The notes beneath the pieces are model-generated. The model did not search any database. It was given only the letters and a program-made list of their open reading frames with translations, and was not told the DNA's origin. The position numbers were made by a program, and so were the translations under genes. A DNA stretch of 64,000 bases from JAGVSR01 sp963825555 (GTDB lineage Bacteria; Pseudomonadota; Alphaproteobacteria; Rhizobiales; Hyphomicrobiaceae): the NCBI GenBank assembly GCA_963825555.1, contig CAWGTZ010000015.1:1-64000 (forward strand), written 5' to 3'. Shown here one piece after another: positions 16,942 through 25,733 of this stretch. The first letter of the stretch is position 1, and each line of letters opens with the position of its first letter.

Positions 16942-18660
16942 TCAGGCGCCGCCCACCTTGCGAATGATTGATATGAGCGGCTCCAGGAGACCTTCGCCGA
17001 AGCGGGCCAACACACCGCCGATGACCGCGGCCGTCATCCACCCAGCCCAGCGCACCGCCGTCCTGGCATAGTTCACGCCGACTTTCACCTCGATGACCTG
17101 ATCGGGAAGCGCCGTCTCCGCCGTGAGGCCATCGGTGCCGACTGTGCGCGCGGAGATGAGCAGCTGAAGCTTCCTCTTACCACGCTCACTCGGCGTCACC
17201 GTCCAGCGCCAGCTGGCAAAGTCGTCCGACATGAGGCCGAGCACATTCTCAATCCACTGCGTTTCCGGTGAGGATGTCTCAATGTAGAAGCCGCCGTCAG
17301 GCGCGCGCAGCCGGACGGACATGGCCTTCGTGACCGTAACCTCGTGCCGGTAAACCGCTCCACCGCCCTGCAGACCTTCTGCAATGGCCTTCACCTCGGC
17401 GCGCGCGACGCGGGCCTCCACGACCAGCGGGATACCGACCCGCATCCGGCGTGGAATGTTCTCGACCAGCTGCCCGGCTGCGACCCGCACATTCCCGGGC
17501 GCGCCCGCTCTCTGCCGTGGCGCTGGAGGCCCGCCCGGACCGGATGGTCCGCCGGGCGGCGGTCCAGGTTGCGGCGGACGCATCTGCGACGGCGGTGCGG
17601 TGCGCCCGGAAGGCTGATTGAGCGGGGGCGGTGGCCCATTCAACGGCGGCGGACCGGTCCGCGGTCCCGGTGCCGGGGCGCGTGGCGGCAATCCGGTCGG
17701 CGGCTGCGTGCGCTGCGACGGCGGCGCCTGGAATGGCGGTGGCGATGGCTGGGGCGGTGGACCCGTACGCTGAGGCGGCCGCGTAGGCGGAACGTCCTGC
17801 GGCGGAGGCTGTGCCGGGCGCGGCGGCGGGCCGCCGGCAGTTTCCCATTGAGGCTCCAGCGGCGAACGCCCAGTCGACGATCCGGGCGGCGGCATGTTGA
17901 GCCTGGGATCGGGACGCGCAACGGTCGTGGTCTCAGTCATGACCTGATCGGCCGGCGGGCCCGCGGGAGGGCCGGACGGGGCCTGCGGCGATGCCGGCAG
18001 GGCCGGTTCGCGCTGCGGGGGCGATTTGTATTGTGTGGACCGCGACTGCACGCGCTCCCTCGTTGAGGCCAGGATGTCCTCCGTCGAACTTGGCGACAGT
18101 CCGGCAGACGGCGCATTGGACATGGGAGCGGGAGCAGGTGCTGGCGGACTTGCTGGTTGCTCTGGCCGCGCCGCAGAACGCTGAAGTGCGCGGATCGCCT
18201 GCTCGAAGGTCAAACCCTGAGCGCGCAGAAGATGAGCGGCGGTGCTCTTGCCATCGCCAACGATAGCAGCCAGCACGATCGCTCCGTTGATCTCGGCGCG
18301 ACGGCCCTGGCGCGCGGCAGCGGCCGCCGCTTCCAGGATCCGCTTCAAATCCGGGGAGATCATCACTTGTGAGGGCGCGTCCGCAGAACGCCGATCCTCG
18401 ATTTGTCCGATGTGCGTTGAAACCTCGCCGGCCAGCCTTGCCAGATCGACATTGCTCGATAGAAGAACGCCCGCGGCGTCCGGATCCTCCGCCAGGGCCA
18501 ATAGCAGATGCTCGAGGGTCACCTCCGGGTGCGCCTGCGCGTCTGCGTAGCTCGCGGCGCGCGTCAACGTCGCAGCCAGGTGCTGCGACATGGGAATGCG
18601 CCCCAGATCATCAACCATCATTCGCCCGAACCCGCTCCTCGGCAGGAAACCCGCGGCCAC
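16942..18660 (-). CDS. Clp_N-domain protein with proline-rich linker and C-terminal membrane segment
   Basis: 572 aa; an internal ATG at 18591 (residue 24) is an equally good start. Residues about 24-165 form two Clp_N-like helical repeats (HPEVTLEHLLLALAEDP and later MISPDLKRILEAAAAAA), the adaptor- and substrate-binding module of ClpA/ClpB. No AAA+ ATPase follows. Instead there is a very Pro/Gly/Gln-rich linker of about 220 residues. A compact beta-rich domain of about 130 residues follows (VENIPRRMRVGIPLVVEARV onward), then a C-terminal hydrophobic stretch (WAGWMTAAVIGGVLA). It faces yihA convergently with 27 nt between the stops. It could recruit Clp adaptors or substrates to the membrane, which is inference. 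The function is unknown. Confidence 0.75.
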   Translation of the reverse strand: MAAGFLPRSGFGRMMVDDLGRIPMSQHLAATLTRAASYADAQAHPEVTLEHLLLALAEDPDAAGVLLSSNVDLARLAGEVSTHIGQIEDRRSADAPSQVMISPDLKRILEAAAAAARQGRRAEINGAIVLAAIVGDGKSTAAHLLRAQGLTFEQAIRALQRSAARPEQPASPPAPAPAPMSNAPSAGLSPSSTEDILASTRERVQSRSTQYKSPPQREPALPASPQAPSGPPAGPPADQVMTETTTVARPDPRLNMPPPGSSTGRSPLEPQWETAGGPPPRPAQPPPQDVPPTRPPQRTGPPPQPSPPPFQAPPSQRTQPPTGLPPRAPAPGPRTGPPPLNGPPPPLNQPSGRTAPPSQMRPPQPGPPPGGPSGPGGPPAPRQRAGAPGNVRVAAGQLVENIPRRMRVGIPLVVEARVARAEVKAIAEGLQGGGAVYRHEVTVTKAMSVRLRAPDGGFYIETSSPETQWIENVLGLMSDDFASWRWTVTPSERGKRKLQLLISARTVGTDGLTAETALPDQVIEVKVGVNYARTAVRWAGWMTAAVIGGVLARFGEGLLEPLISIIRKVGGA

Positions 18661-18930
18661 ACCGCCGCCCCAGTTGCCGTAACCCGGTCAAATACCTTTT
18701 ATCTTTACGATTGAACGTGATCCGCCCCCGGTGAGCAAGCCGCCAAACCGTATCATCACCCCTTATTCTCCCGCCTAGCACCCGATTGTGAGGGAATTCC
18801 GTTGAGGCTCGCGATACAACCGATATAACCCTCCAAACTTCCCCGTCGCCGGCTTTTCTCAAGGGGTCCTTGTGAGGGGCCCGGCGTCAGGAGCTTGCGT
18901 GCCAACCCACAAAGGGCATTCCGGACGACG

Positions 18931-19884
18931 ATGACGAAGGCGAACGATACCACTGCACGTGGCGGCAGCACCGAGGCCACGCCCCTTTCGGCCCATGTCC
19001 AGGCGCGCATCCTCGCCGAGGCGCTGCCGAACATGCTGCGCTACGACGAGCAGACCGTGGTCATCAAGTTCGGCGGACATGCTATGGGCGATACAGCTCT
19101 GGCCGATGCCTTCGCCCAGGACATCGTCTATTTGAAGCAATCGGGTGTAAACCCGATCGTCGTCCACGGCGGCGGCCCTCAGATCGCTGAGATGCTGAAG
19201 AAGCACGGCATCAAGTCGGATTTCGTGCATGGCCTGCGCGTGACCGACCAGCCAACCGTCGAGATCGTCGAGATGGTGCTGGCCGGCGCGATCAACAAGG
19301 AGATCGTCTCCGCGATCAACCGGCAGGGAGGCAAGGCCGTCGGCATCTGCGGCAAGGACGCCAATCTCATGATTGCGCGCAGGATCACCGAGATGCCCGA
19401 TCCCAAGACCGGCGTCGTCACAACGGTGGATCTCGGCTTCGTCGGCGATCCGCTGCATGTCGACCCGCATATCGTCGACGTGATCTCCAAATCCGATCTC
19501 ATACCTGTCATCGCGCCCATCGGCATCTCGCGTGAAGGCGAGACCTTGAACATCAACGCGGATAGCTTTGCCTCGGCATTGGCTGCCCGGATGAAGGCGA
19601 AACGTCTGCTGCTGCTCACCGACGTGGCCGGGGTGATGGATCAGTCGGGAGAACTCATTGAGGATTTGACCGTTGAAGAGGCCAACGAGCTGATCCGTAA
19701 CGGCACCATCAGCGGCGGTATGATCCCCAAGATCGAGGGATGCATCGAGGTGGTGGAGGCCGGCGTGGAAGCCGTCGTCATCATCAACGGCAAGGTGCCC
19801 CACTGCGTACTGCTCGAATTGCTGACGGATCACGGCGCCGGTACGCTTGTCGGCCGGCGCAAGCCGAAAACCAAGAAGGCGTGA
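18931..19884 (+). CDS. argB: Acetylglutamate kinase
   Basis: 317 aa from ATG 18931; a TTG at 18895 would add 12 residues but has its Shine-Dalgarno too close. The amino-acid kinase fold is clear: VVIKFGGHAMGD, VHGGGPQIAEMLKKHGI, GKDANLMIARR, the NADSFASALAA nucleotide region and SGGMIPKIEGC. It phosphorylates N-acetyl-L-glutamate in arginine biosynthesis; enzymes of this type are often arginine-inhibited. The stop overlaps the start of the next gene (TGATG), so the two are coupled. Confidence 0.95.
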   Translation: MTKANDTTARGGSTEATPLSAHVQARILAEALPNMLRYDEQTVVIKFGGHAMGDTALADAFAQDIVYLKQSGVNPIVVHGGGPQIAEMLKKHGIKSDFVHGLRVTDQPTVEIVEMVLAGAINKEIVSAINRQGGKAVGICGKDANLMIARRITEMPDPKTGVVTTVDLGFVGDPLHVDPHIVDVISKSDLIPVIAPIGISREGETLNINADSFASALAARMKAKRLLLLTDVAGVMDQSGELIEDLTVEEANELIRNGTISGGMIPKIEGCIEVVEAGVEAVVIINGKVPHCVLLELLTDHGAGTLVGRRKPKTKKA

Positions 19885-20687
19885 TGTCCACAGATCCCAA
19901 GTCGATGAAACGCGCCGGCGGAACGGCCATGCAGATCGTCGCTGGCACCAGCGCACCGGCCGGCCTTGGGCGCAATCGCGTCTGGATCTTCGATCTCGAC
20001 AACACGCTCTATCCCGCCGAATGCAATCTGTTCGCCCAGGTGGACCAGCGCATGGGCGAATTCATCGCGCGCCATCTCGGCGTGCCGTTTCCCTACGCGC
20101 GACACCTTCAGAAGAGCTACTATCGCCAGTTCGGAACCACCCTCGCGGGCCTCATGCGCGTGCACAAGATGCAGCCCGAGCCGTTCCTCGACTACGTGCA
20201 CGACATCGATGTCTCGGTCGTACCCGAGTCGCCGGAGCTGAGGGCCGCGATCGACCGGCTGCCCGGTCGTAAGCTCATTTTCACCAACGGCTCCCGCGCC
20301 CACGCGGAACGGGTGGCATCCCGGCTCGGGGTGCTCGACCTGTTCGAGGGAATTTCGGATATCGCATCTTGCGGCTTCGAGCCGAAGCCCGCTGCCGCAG
20401 CCTTCGATGCCATGATCCGTCATCACGGCGTGGAGGCGCGACACGCGGCCATGTTCGAGGATATGCCGCAGAACCTCGAGGTACCGCACAACCTGGGCAT
20501 GTCCACGGTGCTCGTGCACTCCACATACATGGATCATCCGATCCAGAAGGAGATGCGCTCCTGGGCATCGCTGCCCGAGCACGTCCACCACCTGACGGAC
20601 GACCTGACGGCCTTCCTACAGGCGATAGAAATCGATGACGGTCCGGGAAATCTGGAGACGCAGGATCAGCGCGTCAGACGGAAGTAG
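19884..20687 (+). CDS. HAD-family pyrimidine 5'-nucleotidase
   Basis: 267 aa from ATG 19884, overlapping the argB stop. HAD motif I is WIFDLDNTLYP, motif II IFTNGSRAH, motif III lies in the EPKPAAAAFDAM region, and motif IV is FEDMPQNLEVPHNLGM. This matches the Sdt1/PPM1-like pyrimidine 5'-nucleotidase group, which dephosphorylates UMP and CMP; substrate preference is inferred. Linkage with argB is widespread in this order and may relate to the shared carbamoyl-phosphate branch point (speculative). Its 3' end overlaps the convergent exported-protein gene by 22 nt. Confidence 0.88.
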   Translation: MSTDPKSMKRAGGTAMQIVAGTSAPAGLGRNRVWIFDLDNTLYPAECNLFAQVDQRMGEFIARHLGVPFPYARHLQKSYYRQFGTTLAGLMRVHKMQPEPFLDYVHDIDVSVVPESPELRAAIDRLPGRKLIFTNGSRAHAERVASRLGVLDLFEGISDIASCGFEPKPAAAAFDAMIRHHGVEARHAAMFEDMPQNLEVPHNLGMSTVLVHSTYMDHPIQKEMRSWASLPEHVHHLTDDLTAFLQAIEIDDGPGNLETQDQRVRRK

Positions 20688-21139
20688 GCCGAGCTGCCGG
20701 CGGGGCTCGAGATCGAGACGCTCTGGCTGTTGCCACTGACCGTCACCGTGATGGTGCCATCCACCTTGTACTCGTCGTTGTAGAAACTGCCGGTGAAGCG
20801 ATTGCTGCCGACGTAGGTCAACATGGCAGTCTGTTCGACCTTGCCCGAAGCGCTCGCACAGCGCGCGTTGACCAGATACTTCTCCGACCCACGCTTCTTG
20901 AAGCTCGCCCGGCAGCGCGCCGATTCCTTCGCGCCCGAGGGGAAGCTGACTGACCCGCCGCCAGTCCAGGCCCCGTCGAGAGACGGGGTATCGGCCGCGG
21001 CACGGGTAGGAACCACGGTGAGCGCTGCGGCCGCCGCAAATCCCAAGGCACATATCATCGCCGCGGCGCTCATCCTCTTGAGCACTGCATCGACAGAAAT
21101 AAATGAATGGTTTTCAACGCGATAGCTCTTCATCGGCAT
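20666..21139 (-). CDS. Exported hypothetical protein
   Basis: 157 aa from ATG 21139, preceded by AGGGG; the frame upstream is not signal-like. A hydrophobic segment at about 24-42 followed by ATRAAAD-like residues indicates a signal peptide with a long basic n-region. The mature region begins SLDGAWTGGGSV and is rich in beta-strand patterns with two cysteines (ARCRASF, NARCAS), ending SSAYFRLTR. It resembles small periplasmic beta-barrel or lipocalin-like proteins found in Hyphomicrobiales, but I cannot name a function. It stands alone, convergent with the nucleotidase gene. Confidence 0.7.
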   Translation of the reverse strand: MPMKSYRVENHSFISVDAVLKRMSAAAMICALGFAAAAALTVVPTRAAADTPSLDGAWTGGGSVSFPSGAKESARCRASFKKRGSEKYLVNARCASASGKVEQTAMLTYVGSNRFTGSFYNDEYKVDGTITVTVSGNSQSVSISSPAGSSAYFRLTR

Positions 21140-21235
21140 AGCAAAATCCCCTAGACCGCCCTTCCAGGACCCCGTTCGGCCGGACGAACATATAGCAGGG
21201 TTTTCGGCGCCTTGCAGTGGCCCCAAGGACCCAAT

Positions 21236-21988
21236 TCACCCGCGACCCTCATAGGGCATGGCCGTTGCTTTCAGGGTCATGAAAAGCACGTTGGCGTCGA
21301 GGGGCAGGTTGGCCACGTAGAGGACGGCGTCGGCGACGTGCGACACGTCCATCCGCGGCTCCGCCCGTACCGAGCCATCCGCCTGCAGAACCCCCTTCGC
21401 CATGGGTTCCGACAGCTCGGTTGCGGCATTTCCGATGTCGATCTGGGAGCATGCGATGTTGTGTGCCCGGCCATCCAACGCAATGCATTTGGTGAGCCCG
21501 GCGATCGCGTGCTTCGTCGCCGTATAGGGGGCTGCATGGGGGCGGGGCACGTAAGCGGATATCGAACCATTGTTGATGATGCGTCCACCTTTCGGTTCCT
21601 GCGACTTCATGATCCGGATAGCCGCCTGGGCGCACAAGAACGCGCCGTTCAGATTGACGTCGACAACCGCCTTCCACTGGTCATAGGTCAGGTCTTCCAA
21701 TGGCGTGGGCGGCGCGAAGGTTCCGGCATTATTGAAGAGCACATCCAGTCGGCCGAACTCCTCCCTCGTGCGGGTGAACAGGCCCTTGACCGAAACCGGA
21801 TCGGTGACGTCGGTGGCGACAGTGAGCGTCTTGGCGGATCCGGCTTCAGAAGCCGTCTTCTCAAGCTCCGACTTGCGCCGTCCTGCAAGCACCACGCTAT
21901 AGCCGTTACGCGCGAGCATGATGGCGACGGCGCGTCCAATACCGCTTCCTGCCCCTGTTACGATCGCCACGCGTGGAGCTGATGTCAT
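21236..21988 (-). CDS. SDR-family NAD(P)-dependent oxidoreductase
   Basis: 250 aa. The classical short-chain dehydrogenase layout is visible: cofactor motif TGAGSGIGRA near residue 11, NNAG near 88, catalytic Ser in NNGSISAY and the YTATK Tyr/Lys pair. An Arg pair after beta-2 (AGRRKSE) suggests NADP(H). The substrate is not evident; proximity to hbd and etf suggests an acyl or hydroxyacyl derivative, but that is inference. It lies 22 nt downstream of hbd and probably shares its transcript. Confidence 0.85.
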   Translation of the reverse strand: MTSAPRVAIVTGAGSGIGRAVAIMLARNGYSVVLAGRRKSELEKTASEAGSAKTLTVATDVTDPVSVKGLFTRTREEFGRLDVLFNNAGTFAPPTPLEDLTYDQWKAVVDVNLNGAFLCAQAAIRIMKSQEPKGGRIINNGSISAYVPRPHAAPYTATKHAIAGLTKCIALDGRAHNIACSQIDIGNAATELSEPMAKGVLQADGSVRAEPRMDVSHVADAVLYVANLPLDANVLFMTLKATAMPYEGRG

Positions 21989-22010
21989 AAGAACTCCGAG
22001 GGGATGCGGA

Positions 22011-22940
22011 TCAGCGCGTCGGGATTGGCGTGTCGCCGCGATAGTCGTAGAAGCCGCGCTTGGTTTTGCGCCCGAGCCAACCGGCCTCGACGTACTTCAC
22101 CAGGAGCGGACAGGGGCGATACTTGGAGTCGGCGAGCCCTTCGTAGAGCACCTGCATGACGGAAAGGCAGGTATCCAGTCCGATGAAATCGGCCAACTCC
22201 AATGGCCCCATGGGATGGTGGGCGCCGAGTTTCATGGCCTTGTCGATGGCCTCCACGGTCCCCACGCCCTCATACAGCGTGTAGATCGCCTCGTTGATCA
22301 TCGGCAACAGAATGCGATTGACGATGAAGGCTGGGAAGTCTTCCGAAACGGCGGTCTTCTTGCCGAGGCTGTTCACGAAGTTGCGCGCGGTCGCAAAGAC
22401 GTCGTCCTCGGTCGCAATTCCACGGATCAGTTCCACGAGTTCCATCCGCGGCACCGGATTCATGAAGTGCATACCGATGAAGAACTCGGGTCGGTCCGTT
22501 GTCGCAGCCAGACGCGTGATCGAGATGGACGACGTATTGGTGGCAACCAGCGCTTCCGGCTTCAGCTTGGTGCACAAATCGGCGAATATCTTCCGCTTGA
22601 TCGCCTCATCCTCGGTGGCCGCCTCAATGACGAGATCGCACTGGCCGAGGTCTTCGATCGTGACCGCCGAATGGATTCGTTGCAGAGCGGCGGCCATGTC
22701 CTCATCGGCAATCAACCCCTTGCCGACCTGACGCTGCATGCTCTGCTCGATGAGGGCCTTGGCCCTGTCGATGGCGTCGGCTCGGATATCGTTGAGAAGA
22801 ACGTCGTAGCCGCCGAGCGCAACCACGTGGGCGATGCCCGAACCCATCTGCCCCGCACCGATCACACCGACCCGCTTGATGTCCGTGACCGGCTTGGCAG
22901 CTGCTTTGGGCTCCTCCGAACCTTTAACGGCGACGTCCAT
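22011..22940 (-). CDS. hbd: 3-hydroxybutyryl-CoA dehydrogenase
   Basis: 309 aa. The NAD-binding motif GVIGAGQMGSGIAHV lies near residue 28, after an unusually long, charged N-terminus of about 20 residues. The HCDH C-terminal domain shows FIGMHFMNPVPRMELVEL and the catalytic His region, then DFPAFIVNRILLPMINEA and the GAHHPMGPLELADF signature. It interconverts acetoacetyl-CoA and 3-hydroxybutyryl-CoA, serving PHB/butyrate metabolism and the acetoacetyl-CoA entry of the ethylmalonyl-CoA pathway. It sits 42 nt downstream of etfA in the etfBA-hbd run. Confidence 0.93.
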   Translation of the reverse strand: MDVAVKGSEEPKAAAKPVTDIKRVGVIGAGQMGSGIAHVVALGGYDVLLNDIRADAIDRAKALIEQSMQRQVGKGLIADEDMAAALQRIHSAVTIEDLGQCDLVIEAATEDEAIKRKIFADLCTKLKPEALVATNTSSISITRLAATTDRPEFFIGMHFMNPVPRMELVELIRGIATEDDVFATARNFVNSLGKKTAVSEDFPAFIVNRILLPMINEAIYTLYEGVGTVEAIDKAMKLGAHHPMGPLELADFIGLDTCLSVMQVLYEGLADSKYRPCPLLVKYVEAGWLGRKTKRGFYDYRGDTPIPTR

Positions 22941-22982
22941 CTCAACTTCCTTCCCTGACAGATGCCGTCCGGAAAACCGCTT

Positions 22983-23927
22983 CTAGTTTCCGGCCTTGCC
23001 GAGTTCTTCCGCGAATTCGGGCAAGGCCTGGAAGAGATCCGCCACCAGGCCATAATCGGCCACCTGGAAGATCGGGGCCTCGCCGTCCTTGTTGATGGCG
23101 ACGATGACCTTTGAGTTTTTCATGCCGGCAAGATGCTGAATGGCACCTGAAATCCCGACCGCGATGTAGAGTTCCGGGGCCACGACCTTCCCGGTCTGGC
23201 CAACCTGAAGATCATTGGGCGCAAAGCCCGCATCCACGGCTGCGCGCGAGGCGCCCATGGCCGCGCCGAGCTTGTCGGCGAGGGGCTCGATGTAAGTCTT
23301 GAAGTTCTCCGCGTTTCCGATGCCGCGGCCGCCGGAGATGATGATGCGCGCCGACGTCAGTTCCGGGCGATCGGACTTCGACAGTTCCGCGCCTTCGAAC
23401 GTCGAAAGGCCGAGCGCCGCCGGAGCCGACACGCTCTCGATGGCGGCAGGACCTCCCTGGCCGGCGGCCGCGAAGCTCGCCGTGCGCACCGTCACCACTT
23501 TCTTGGGCTCCGCCGACTTAACGGTCTGCACCGCGTTGCCAGCATAAATCGGCCGCTCGAAAGTATCCGGAGCGAGGACCTTGGTGATGTCGGAGACCTG
23601 CATCACATCAAGAAGCGCTGCCACGCGCGGCGCAATGTTCTTGCCCGACGCGGTAGCAGGAGCGACGAACGTGTCGTAGCCGTCCATCATCGAGACGACG
23701 AGCGCAGCAGCTTCCTCGGCCAGACCATTGGCCAGATGCGCCGCATCGGCAACGAGCACCTTGGCCACGCCGTCGAGCTTTGCGGCTTCATCGGCCACTG
23801 CCGTGCAATCGCTGCCCGCCACGAGAACGTGAACGTCGGAGCCCATTTCCTTGGCTGCCGTGACGGCCTTCGCGGTCGCCGATCCGAGAGCCTTGTTGGT
23901 GTGCTCGGCGAGAACCAGAATCGTCAT
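22983..23927 (-). CDS. etfA: Electron transfer flavoprotein subunit alpha
   Basis: 314 aa. The N-terminal half carries the alpha/beta fold (VLAEHTNKALGSATAKAV). The C-terminal FAD domain has SGGRGIGNAENF, LGAAMGASRAAVDAG, QVGQTGKVVAPELY and GISGAIQHLAGMKNS. With EtfB it transfers electrons from acyl-CoA dehydrogenases and other flavin dehydrogenases to ETF:ubiquinone oxidoreductase. The start overlaps the etfB stop (TGATG). Confidence 0.96.
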   Translation of the reverse strand: MTILVLAEHTNKALGSATAKAVTAAKEMGSDVHVLVAGSDCTAVADEAAKLDGVAKVLVADAAHLANGLAEEAAALVVSMMDGYDTFVAPATASGKNIAPRVAALLDVMQVSDITKVLAPDTFERPIYAGNAVQTVKSAEPKKVVTVRTASFAAAGQGGPAAIESVSAPAALGLSTFEGAELSKSDRPELTSARIIISGGRGIGNAENFKTYIEPLADKLGAAMGASRAAVDAGFAPNDLQVGQTGKVVAPELYIAVGISGAIQHLAGMKNSKVIVAINKDGEAPIFQVADYGLVADLFQALPEFAEELGKAGN

Positions 23928-24682
23928 CAGAGCACTCCCGCTTCCGTCTTCAGTTTCTGCACCAGTTCGGCCACGTCCGCGACCTTCACGCCGCCCTTCC
24001 GCTGCGGCGGCTCGGCAGTCTTCAGAACCTGAAGGCGAGGCGTGATGTCGACGCTGAAGTCGTCGGGCTTTTTAACGTCGAGTGGCTTTTTCTTCGCCTT
24101 CATGATGTTGGGAAGCGAAGGGTAGCGGGGCTCGTTGAGACGCAGATCCGTCGTGACGATCGCGGGCAGCTTGAGCTTCAGGGTCTCCAGACCGCCATCG
24201 ACTTCGCGCGTGACAACCACAGCCCCATCTGACGGCTCGACCTTGGATGCGAAAGTACCCTGGGGCCAGCCGAGCAGGGCGGCCAGCATCTGGCCTGTCT
24301 GATTGCAATCGTCGTCGATCGCCTGCTTGCCCATGATGACCATCTGCGGCAACTCGGCGTCGATGACCCCCTTGAGAATCTTAGCGACTGCCAGCGGCTC
24401 GATGATCGCACCATCTGGGGTTTCCACCAGGATCGCTCGATCAGCACCGATCGCAAGCGCGGTGCGCAGCGTCTCCTGCGATTTGGTCGAACCGATAGAG
24501 ACCACGACGATCTCCGTAGCGACGCCCTTTTCCTTCAGCCGCACAGCCTCTTCGACCGCAATCTCGTCGAAGGGGTTCATCGACATTTTGACATTGGCGA
24601 GTTCGATACCCGTTCCGTCCGACTTGACGCGGATTTTCACGGCATAGTCGACGACGCGTTTCACCGCGACGATAATCTTCAT
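23927..24682 (-). CDS. etfB: Electron transfer flavoprotein subunit beta
   Basis: 251 aa from ATG 24682 (MKIIVAVKRVVDYAVKIRV); the longer frame upstream is not EtfB-like. AMP-binding features appear in MSMNPFDEIAVEEAVRLKEK and GKQAIDDDCNQTGQMLAALLG, and the ETF-beta signature lies around VTREVDGGLETL. It partners EtfA as the soluble electron carrier for acyl-CoA oxidation. A 283-bp gap to the upstream rhomboid gene may carry a promoter. Confidence 0.96.
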   Translation of the reverse strand: MKIIVAVKRVVDYAVKIRVKSDGTGIELANVKMSMNPFDEIAVEEAVRLKEKGVATEIVVVSIGSTKSQETLRTALAIGADRAILVETPDGAIIEPLAVAKILKGVIDAELPQMVIMGKQAIDDDCNQTGQMLAALLGWPQGTFASKVEPSDGAVVVTREVDGGLETLKLKLPAIVTTDLRLNEPRYPSLPNIMKAKKKPLDVKKPDDFSVDITPRLQVLKTAEPPQRKGGVKVADVAELVQKLKTEAGVL

Positions 24683-24965
24683 TCTCCAGGTGCTCCCCAG
24701 CAGCCCTGAGCGCTGTTCTTGTTGTACCGGACCGCGCGCCCCCGGGCCAATTTCATGCAGCGCGATCCTTATGCGAAGGCCGCACAGTGGACCTCTGCAG
24801 ACCACTGCTCACCAGCTTACTTCGCAAATGCGAAGAAGCACCCTAAGTGCGCCGGAATGCCGAGTCAATTGTCAGCCCGCAACCCTCCCCGAACCGATTA
24901 ACCCTGTTCATTGGGCAACGCCGTATCCGCATGCCAGATGGTCGCTCGAGCAGCCTGCGACGGAC

Positions 24966-25664
24966 TCACGCGGGCTCGAGATCCTTGTCGAACAGAGGCA
25001 CGCCGGGGCGTCGCATAAAGAGGATGAGCACGGCTCCGGCAATCAGGCCGCCGATGTGCGCCCACCAGGCCACCGGCCCGATCTCGGGTACCATCACCAT
25101 GACAAACTGGGTCGCGATCCAAATTCCGAGCACGACGGCCGCAGAAAGCCGGAGCGGGATCGTCTTGAAAGCGAGCACCCAGACCCGGACCCGAGGGTGC
25201 AGCATCAGGTAGGCGGCAATCACGCCCGCAACGGCCCCACTGGCACCGATGAGGGGATTGGGCGAACCGGGGACCATGAATGTGTGCACCAGTCCGGCGA
25301 AGGCACCGCAGATCAGATAGAAGAAGAGAAACTTCACATGGCCCATAGCGTCCTCGACGTTGTCGCCGAAGACCCACAGGAACAGCATGTTGCCGCCCAA
25401 GTGGAGAAGGTCGCCGTGGAAGAACATGTAGGTGAGAAGCGTCATCTGTTCGGGAACCGGGACCGCCTGATACGGCGTCTCGACGAACGGTCCCGACGTC
25501 TCCGCCAGTTCGGCCGGGATAATCGCGAAGCTCGCCACAACCGGTTCACGCATGCCCGCCAGCTGGAGGAGGAAGACGATGATATTGAGCGCGATCAGTC
25601 CCAGTGTGACGTATTGAAACTTGATGTCCCTGAGATAATTCTCATCGTGCAGCGGAACGAACAT
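24966..25664 (-). CDS. Rhomboid-family intramembrane serine protease
   Basis: 232 aa from ATG 25664 (GGGGG upstream); an earlier alternative start adds 11 residues. The six-TM rhomboid core is clear: HLGGNMLFLWVFGDNVED, then the catalytic Ser in LIGASGAVAGVIAAYL, and the catalytic His in WWAHIGGLIAGA. It should cleave membrane proteins within the bilayer; the substrate is unknown. It lies between the PduO-type gene and etfB on the same strand. Confidence 0.9.
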   Translation of the reverse strand: MFVPLHDENYLRDIKFQYVTLGLIALNIIVFLLQLAGMREPVVASFAIIPAELAETSGPFVETPYQAVPVPEQMTLLTYMFFHGDLLHLGGNMLFLWVFGDNVEDAMGHVKFLFFYLICGAFAGLVHTFMVPGSPNPLIGASGAVAGVIAAYLMLHPRVRVWVLAFKTIPLRLSAAVVLGIWIATQFVMVMVPEIGPVAWWAHIGGLIAGAVLILFMRRPGVPLFDKDLEPA

Positions 25665-25733
25665 CAAAGCCCCCGTTGTTGACCGCTGACCAAGCACAAC
25701 GACCCGGCAGAGGCCGGATTGCCGGCCTTCCGG

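Noticed and set aside
17300..18070. Possible tandem repeat in the Clp_N protein gene
   Set aside because: The region is low-complexity Pro/Gly coding sequence without an exact repeating unit.
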